This document shows positions 5,763 to 8,657 of a stretch of 8,657 bases of DNA, one piece after another. Numbering within the stretch: position 1 is the stretch's first letter; each line of letters starts with the position of its first letter. A model generated the notes under the pieces. The model made no database searches. It saw nothing but the letters and a program-made list of their open reading frames with translations, and had not been told where the DNA came from. A program made the translations under genes and the position numbers. The DNA comes from an uncultured Clostridia bacterium (lineage in GTDB: Bacteria > Bacillota > Clostridia > Oscillospirales > Ruminococcaceae), in NCBI GenBank assembly GCA_947072265.1, contig CAMTHN010000021.1:1-8657 (forward strand), given 5' to 3'.

Positions 5763-5791
5763 GAATATTTTGAAGTAAATCGGAAACAATT
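5763..5791 (+). promoter_or_regulatory. Candidate forespore (sigma-F/sigma-G-like) promoter of spoVACDE
   Basis: GAATA (5763-5767) resembles the -35 of forespore sigma factors. After a 14-bp spacer, GGAAACAATT (5782-5791) partly matches the GGnnAnAnTR -10 pattern but ends in T instead of a purine. It lies about 40 nt before the spoVAC ATG. spoVA operons are sigma-G dependent in the species studied, which makes a forespore promoter expected here, but the match is imperfect and no better one was found. Confidence 0.3.
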
Positions 5792-5831
5792 ATATTATAT
5801 TTATGATTTTAGTTATTAATTAGGATGTGGT

Positions 5832-6281
5832 ATGAAATTGAATTTAACTAATAAAGAATATGAAGAATTAAATAAAAAATCATCAAAATCAACAAAACAT
5901 GTCGGAACATTAACAGGGGCTTTTTTAATAGGTGGAGGAATATGTAGTTTAGGGGAACTATTGGCTCATTTGTATATAAAATCTGGGATGATTATACAAG
6001 ATGCTTATATGCTAGTATCTATAACGCTTATATTTATTAGCTCTCTTCTTACTGGTTTAAAACTATATGATAGTATTGCTAAATATGCAGGTGCAGGCTC
6101 TCTTGTTCCTATAACAGGATTTGCCAATGCTATTGTTTCTCCAGCTTTAGAATTTAAAAGTGAGGGGTATATTATGGGTATAGGGGGAAAGATGTTTACT
6201 ATTGCTGGACCTGTTATAGTCTATGGGATAAGCGTTTCTGTTTTGTATGGGATAATACTTTTTATATTTCAATCAATATAA
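5832..6281 (+). CDS. spoVAC: Stage V sporulation protein AC (spore DPA channel subunit)
   Basis: A 149-residue membrane protein that in spore formers moves Ca-dipicolinate into the developing spore and releases it on germination; B. subtilis SpoVAC behaves as a mechanosensitive channel. A charged soluble N-terminus (1-24) precedes the motif TGAFLIGGGICSLGELLAHLY (28-48), a second helix (about 60-76), then AGAGSLVPITGFANAIVSPA (86-105), EFKSEGYIMGIGGKMFTIAGP (107-127) and a last helix (about 127-147). These blocks are the family's conserved core and the length is typical. The ribosome site is modest (AGGA, 6 nt upstream of the ATG). First gene of the spoVAC-D-E operon, 15 nt before spoVAD. Probably made in the forespore inner membrane. 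Confidence 0.96.
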   Translation: MKLNLTNKEYEELNKKSSKSTKHVGTLTGAFLIGGGICSLGELLAHLYIKSGMIIQDAYMLVSITLIFISSLLTGLKLYDSIAKYAGAGSLVPITGFANAIVSPALEFKSEGYIMGIGGKMFTIAGPVIVYGISVSVLYGIILFIFQSI

Positions 6282-6296
6282 CAGTCTGGAGGAATT

Positions 6297-7331
6297 ATGT
6301 CTAATAAAATAGGAAATGGAACGATAATTTTTGATAATCCTATATATATTATTTCTTATGCAAGTGTAGGGTCTAAGAAAGAAGGAGAAGGACCTTTAGC
6401 AGGATATATTGATTTTCTTTGTGATGATACTACATTTGGGGAAAAAACATGGGAAAAATCAGAAAGTCGAATTCAAAAGCATGCAGTTGAAAAATCTTTA
6501 TTAAAAGCCGATATATCAGTTAAGGATATTGATTTTATAATTGCAGGAGATCTTCTTAATCAATGTATAGGTTCTACTTATGGAAGCAAAGATATGGATA
6601 TACCATTTATAGGGTTATATGGAGCCTGCTCTACCATGGCTGAGAGCTTAGCAATTGGATCAGTTTTTCTAACTAATGATAGCTTTGAAAATATTTGCTG
6701 TGTAACATCTTCACATTTTTGTTCTGCAGAACGCCAATTTAGGTTTCCTTTAGAATATGGAGGGCAAAGAACCCCTACATCTCAATGGACGGTTACTGGT
6801 GGAGGAAGTATTATTCTTAGTAATAATCCTAAAGATATTGAAGAAGGTATAGTTATAAAATCTATAAAAATTGGTAAGATAAAAGATTTGGGAATAAAAG
6901 ATTCGAATAATATGGGTGCTGCAATGGCGCCTTCTGCTGCTTATACAATAAAAGAATATTTAAATGATACTCTAACAAAACCAAGTGATTATGATTTGAT
7001 TTTAACGGGAGATTTAGGTGAGGTTGGGTCAGATCTTTTAAAAAAGCTTTTAGAAAGGGAAAATATAGATATATCTAAAAATCATAATGATTGTGGATTA
7101 ATGGTTTATGACGTGGAGAAACAAGATGTTAATGCTGGAGGATCTGGGTGTGGATGTTCTGCTATTACTCTTACTTCTTATATTTTGAAAAAGATGGGGG
7201 AGGGTGTATATAAAAATATATTATTTGTAGGAACAGGTGCTCTCCTTTCTACAACAAGTGTTCAACAAGGTGATACTATTCCAGGTATATCCCATCTAAT
7301 TCATATATGCAAAACAAGTTCTATTGTTTAG
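6297..7331 (+). CDS. spoVAD: Stage V sporulation protein AD (DPA-binding, thiolase fold)
   Basis: A 344-residue protein of the SpoVAD family, a thiolase/ketosynthase-like fold that binds Ca-dipicolinate on the spore inner membrane instead of catalysing condensation. Conserved family blocks are present in order: FDNPIYIISYASVGSKKEGEGPLA (begins residue 12), GDLLNQ (84-89), YGACSTMAES (108-117) with Cys111 at the thiolase nucleophile position, SSHFCSAERQFRFPLEYGGQ (138-157), GAAMAPSAAYTI (207-218), TGDLGEVG (237-244), GGSGCGCSA (281-289) and GTGALLSTTSVQQGDTIPGI (312-331). A GGAGG ribosome site lies 4 nt before the ATG. The C-terminus after IPGI carries a short extra tail ending KTSSIV. The stop is 11 nt before spoVAE, and the spoVAE ribosome site begins immediately after it, suggesting coupled translation. 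Confidence 0.97.
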   Translation: MSNKIGNGTIIFDNPIYIISYASVGSKKEGEGPLAGYIDFLCDDTTFGEKTWEKSESRIQKHAVEKSLLKADISVKDIDFIIAGDLLNQCIGSTYGSKDMDIPFIGLYGACSTMAESLAIGSVFLTNDSFENICCVTSSHFCSAERQFRFPLEYGGQRTPTSQWTVTGGGSIILSNNPKDIEEGIVIKSIKIGKIKDLGIKDSNNMGAAMAPSAAYTIKEYLNDTLTKPSDYDLILTGDLGEVGSDLLKKLLERENIDISKNHNDCGLMVYDVEKQDVNAGGSGCGCSAITLTSYILKKMGEGVYKNILFVGTGALLSTTSVQQGDTIPGISHLIHICKTSSIV

Positions 7332-7342
7332 CGGAGGAAAAT

Positions 7343-7711
7343 ATGGAAATTTTGTATGATTGCTTAAAAGCTTTTTTTGTTGGTGGCATTATATGTATTA
7401 TAGGTCAGCTTTTTATAAACTATACAAAACTTACACCGGCAAGAATATTAGTCACCTTTGTAGTTTCTGGAGTTATTTTAGGAGGATTAGGGGTGTATAA
7501 GCCTTTAGTTGAGTTTGCAGGTGCAGGAGCAACGGTACCGTTGACGGGCTTTGGATATCTATTAGCAGAAGGCGTGAAAATATCTGTTGAAGAAAAAGGT
7601 ATAGTTGGAGTATTAACAGGTGGTTTGACAGCGTCTGCGGCGGGTTTGACGGTTAGTATTGTTTTAGGAGTTATTATTTCTCTTATATTTAAACCTGGGG
7701 ACAAAACTTAA
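7343..7711 (+). CDS. spoVAE: Stage V sporulation protein AE/AEb (spore DPA channel subunit)
   Basis: A 122-residue membrane protein completing the clostridial minimal spoVAC-D-E set for dipicolinate transport. The frame is open back to an ATG at 7307 inside spoVAD, but the ATG at 7343 is the better start: GGAGG lies 6 nt upstream and the protein then begins MEILYDCLKAFFVGGIIC, as in homologues. Membrane segments fall near residues 9-26, 35-54, 58-78 and 86-117. The motif FAGAGATVPLTGFGYLLAEG (58-77) parallels YAGAGSLVPITGFANAIVSP in SpoVAC, showing that the two subunits are related by an old duplication. Followed by an intrinsic terminator 21 nt after the stop, so it is the last gene of the operon. 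Confidence 0.95.
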   Translation: MEILYDCLKAFFVGGIICIIGQLFINYTKLTPARILVTFVVSGVILGGLGVYKPLVEFAGAGATVPLTGFGYLLAEGVKISVEEKGIVGVLTGGLTASAAGLTVSIVLGVIISLIFKPGDKT

Positions 7712-7732
7712 ACTGTTTGTAAAAAAATCGTC

Positions 7733-7769
7733 AAAGACAGTCCTTTAATCGTTAAATGGGCTGTTTTTT
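7733..7769 (+). terminator. Intrinsic terminator of the spoVACDE operon
   Basis: ACAGTCC-TTTAA (from 7737) pairs with TTAAATGGGCTGT (7752-7764), with one G-U pair and one bulged A, a TCG loop, and a following TTTTTTATT run. The A-rich bases before the stem extend pairing with the T-run. Orientation and T-tract fit rightward termination. Confidence 0.85.
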
Positions 7770-7999
7770 ATTAGACTTTTAAACGATAAATATTATATGA
7801 TTTATTTAATCATATATTTTACGTAATATATTAGCATAAAGCGAAAAAAATATATTATACAATTTATTTTTTGTAAAATATATGATATTATGATTTGTAT
7901 ATTGGTATTTATAGTAGTTATATACAATAACTATAATTTTTTAATAAAAATTTTCTATATAATTATTATAGAAAATATATATAAATGGAGGGAAGAACA
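7770..7999 (+). other. A/T-rich non-coding leader before the last gene
   Basis: No open frame of note lies on either strand of this gap. It holds several short A/T hairpins: 9-bp arms at 7794-7802/7808-7816, 7-bp arms TAGTTAT/ATAACTA at 7915-7921/7927-7933, and 10-bp perfect arms ATTTTCTATA at 7950-7959/7967-7976, the last sitting about 10 nt before the ribosome site of the downstream gene. A TATAAT occurs at 7932-7937 without a good -35, and TTGTAT (7895-7900) with TTATAT (7918-7923) at 17 bp is another weak candidate. A promoter must be here but I cannot choose one. Confidence 0.4.
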
Positions 8000-8657
8000 A
8001 TGGCGCCTATAATTAATGGAAATAATGGAAATAATAGCAATAATGATGATAATGGTGCTCCAAAAAAAACTTCAACTGGTGCTAATGGAGGAACCTCTAA
8101 AGCCTCTGGAACCCAAGGTAAGATCGTCAGAGGTGGACGTGCTATTGATAGACGTAATAGTGATTTAGGCACTTCGCAACCTATTGGACCTAAAAAAAGA
8201 GGTGGATTAGATGGGCTTTTTGGAACTACAGATGATGTAGATCCTAAAAAACTTTCACAAGCTGATAAACTTGCTATGGAACTTGATCAAGCAAGAGGTG
8301 CGTGGAAAGATGGTCCTAGAACACCAATTGAAAATTTAGATATGGAACATGTTAAAACTGTTCATGAAAATTCTGTTAAAGACAAGAAAAAAGATTACGA
8401 AAATAAAGAAAAAGAACAAAGAGAAAGTAATAGAAAAAGCTTTATAGAACCTGATAAAGATAAAACAGGCAAAACTAAGGATATGTTATCTCAAAATGTT
8501 GTTAGACTTGGACAAGAACATGGTAGTACAGATTTGGGTTCCTTATATGCGGGGGCTAGTTCTAGAGATAAAACTCTTGAAAGAAATAAAATCCAATTAG
8601 AAGGTAAAAATAGTCAAAATAAAGATGGTATAGTACGTAAAGGGACTGTTTCTAACA
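8000..8657 (+). CDS. Unrecognised hydrophilic, probably disordered protein, C-terminus beyond the window
   Basis: An open frame of 219 codons starts at the ATG at 8000 and runs off the right edge. The ribosome site is strong (GGAGG at 7987-7991, 8 nt before the ATG), so expression may be high. I do not recognise the family. The N-terminus is Asn/Gly-rich (NGNNGNNSNNDDNG, residues 6-19), followed by a Gly/Ser/Thr/Lys stretch (20-70) with KKRGGLDGLFG (65-75). A possible short helix follows (83-100, KLSQADKLAMELDQARG), then a very charged Lys/Glu region (about 117-150, with KDKKKDYENKEKEQRE). The rest is again polar. There are no cysteines, no signal peptide and no membrane segment in the visible part. 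Arginine is sometimes CGT and proline, glycine and alanine codons are richer in G/C than in neighbours. The low-complexity make-up recalls intrinsically disordered scaffold, coat or surface proteins, but none of these can be claimed. Confidence 0.85.
   Translation, partial: MAPIINGNNGNNSNNDDNGAPKKTSTGANGGTSKASGTQGKIVRGGRAIDRRNSDLGTSQPIGPKKRGGLDGLFGTTDDVDPKKLSQADKLAMELDQARGAWKDGPRTPIENLDMEHVKTVHENSVKDKKKDYENKEKEQRESNRKSFIEPDKDKTGKTKDMLSQNVVRLGQEHGSTDLGSLYAGASSRDKTLERNKIQLEGKNSQNKDGIVRKGTVSN

Noticed and set aside
5683..5831. Purine riboswitch or PurR-type operator upstream of purA
   Set aside because: The 149-bp gap shows no paired-stem riboswitch core and no convincing PurBox; only an extended -10 is visible.
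7307..7342. Upstream ATG that would make spoVAE overlap spoVAD by 25 nt
   Set aside because: No ribosome site before it, and the ATG at 7343 has GGAGG and matches the usual N-terminus.
7420..7704. Minus-strand open frame of 94 codons
   Set aside because: Antisense to spoVAE; Pro/Thr-rich shadow of Gly/Ala/Val codons.
7966..8172. Minus-strand open frame of 68 codons
   Set aside because: Antisense to the start of the unknown protein at 8000, which has a strong ribosome site and a much longer open frame.
1..8657. CRISPR array, tRNA/rRNA genes, insertion sequences or phage genes
   Set aside because: No spaced direct repeats, no cloverleaf or rRNA-like G/C-rich segments, and no transposase or integrase motifs were found by reading both strands.

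Overview
This window is strongly A/T-rich and comes from an endospore-forming Firmicute of the class Clostridia. The evidence is a spoVAC-spoVAD-spoVAE operon, a SpoIIM-type engulfment protein, and the clostridial SCIFF peptide with its radical SAM/SPASM maturase. The minimal three-gene spoVA operon and very low G+C fit Clostridium-like genomes or reduced relatives such as Candidatus Arthromitus. The sequence alone does not let me name a species.

Left block (1-3592, all minus strand). In transcription order: yajC (Sec accessory protein), a four-helix TIGR04086/YrzE-like membrane protein, the 47-50 residue SCIFF peptide gene (six cysteines, not previously listed as an open reading frame because of its size), the SCIFF maturase, spoIIM, and a DUF624/YesL-like membrane protein cut by the window edge. 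The yajC-TIGR04086-SCIFF-maturase order is a familiar clostridial arrangement; spoIIM and the DUF624 gene after it look like a local addition. SCIFF has its own near-consensus promoter and is separated from its maturase by a perfect-stem hairpin, which should give much more peptide than enzyme. Two genes of this block (TIGR04086 and spoIIM) have their Shine-Dalgarno inside an inverted repeat whose other arm lies just after the upstream gene, as if read-through mRNA is kept untranslated.

Middle block (3593-5831). Back-to-back promoters, each with a 17-bp spacer and a TATAAT -10, drive yajC leftwards and an ECF-transporter substrate-binding (S) subunit rightwards. The ECF gene converges on purA (adenylosuccinate synthetase). 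Between them lies a 73-nt perfect palindrome that serves as a two-way terminator and also covers both stop codons and the last codons of both genes.

Right block (5832-8657, plus strand). spoVAC, spoVAD and spoVAE form a tight operon for dipicolinate (Ca-DPA) passage across the spore membranes, ended by an intrinsic terminator. After about 230 bp of A/T-rich non-coding leader, a strong ribosome binding site starts an unrecognised, hydrophilic, probably disordered protein of at least 219 residues that runs off the right edge.

The most interesting points are the probable AUU (non-canonical) start of SCIFF, the recurring Shine-Dalgarno-hiding inverted repeats, the palindrome that reaches into two coding regions, and the unknown terminal protein.
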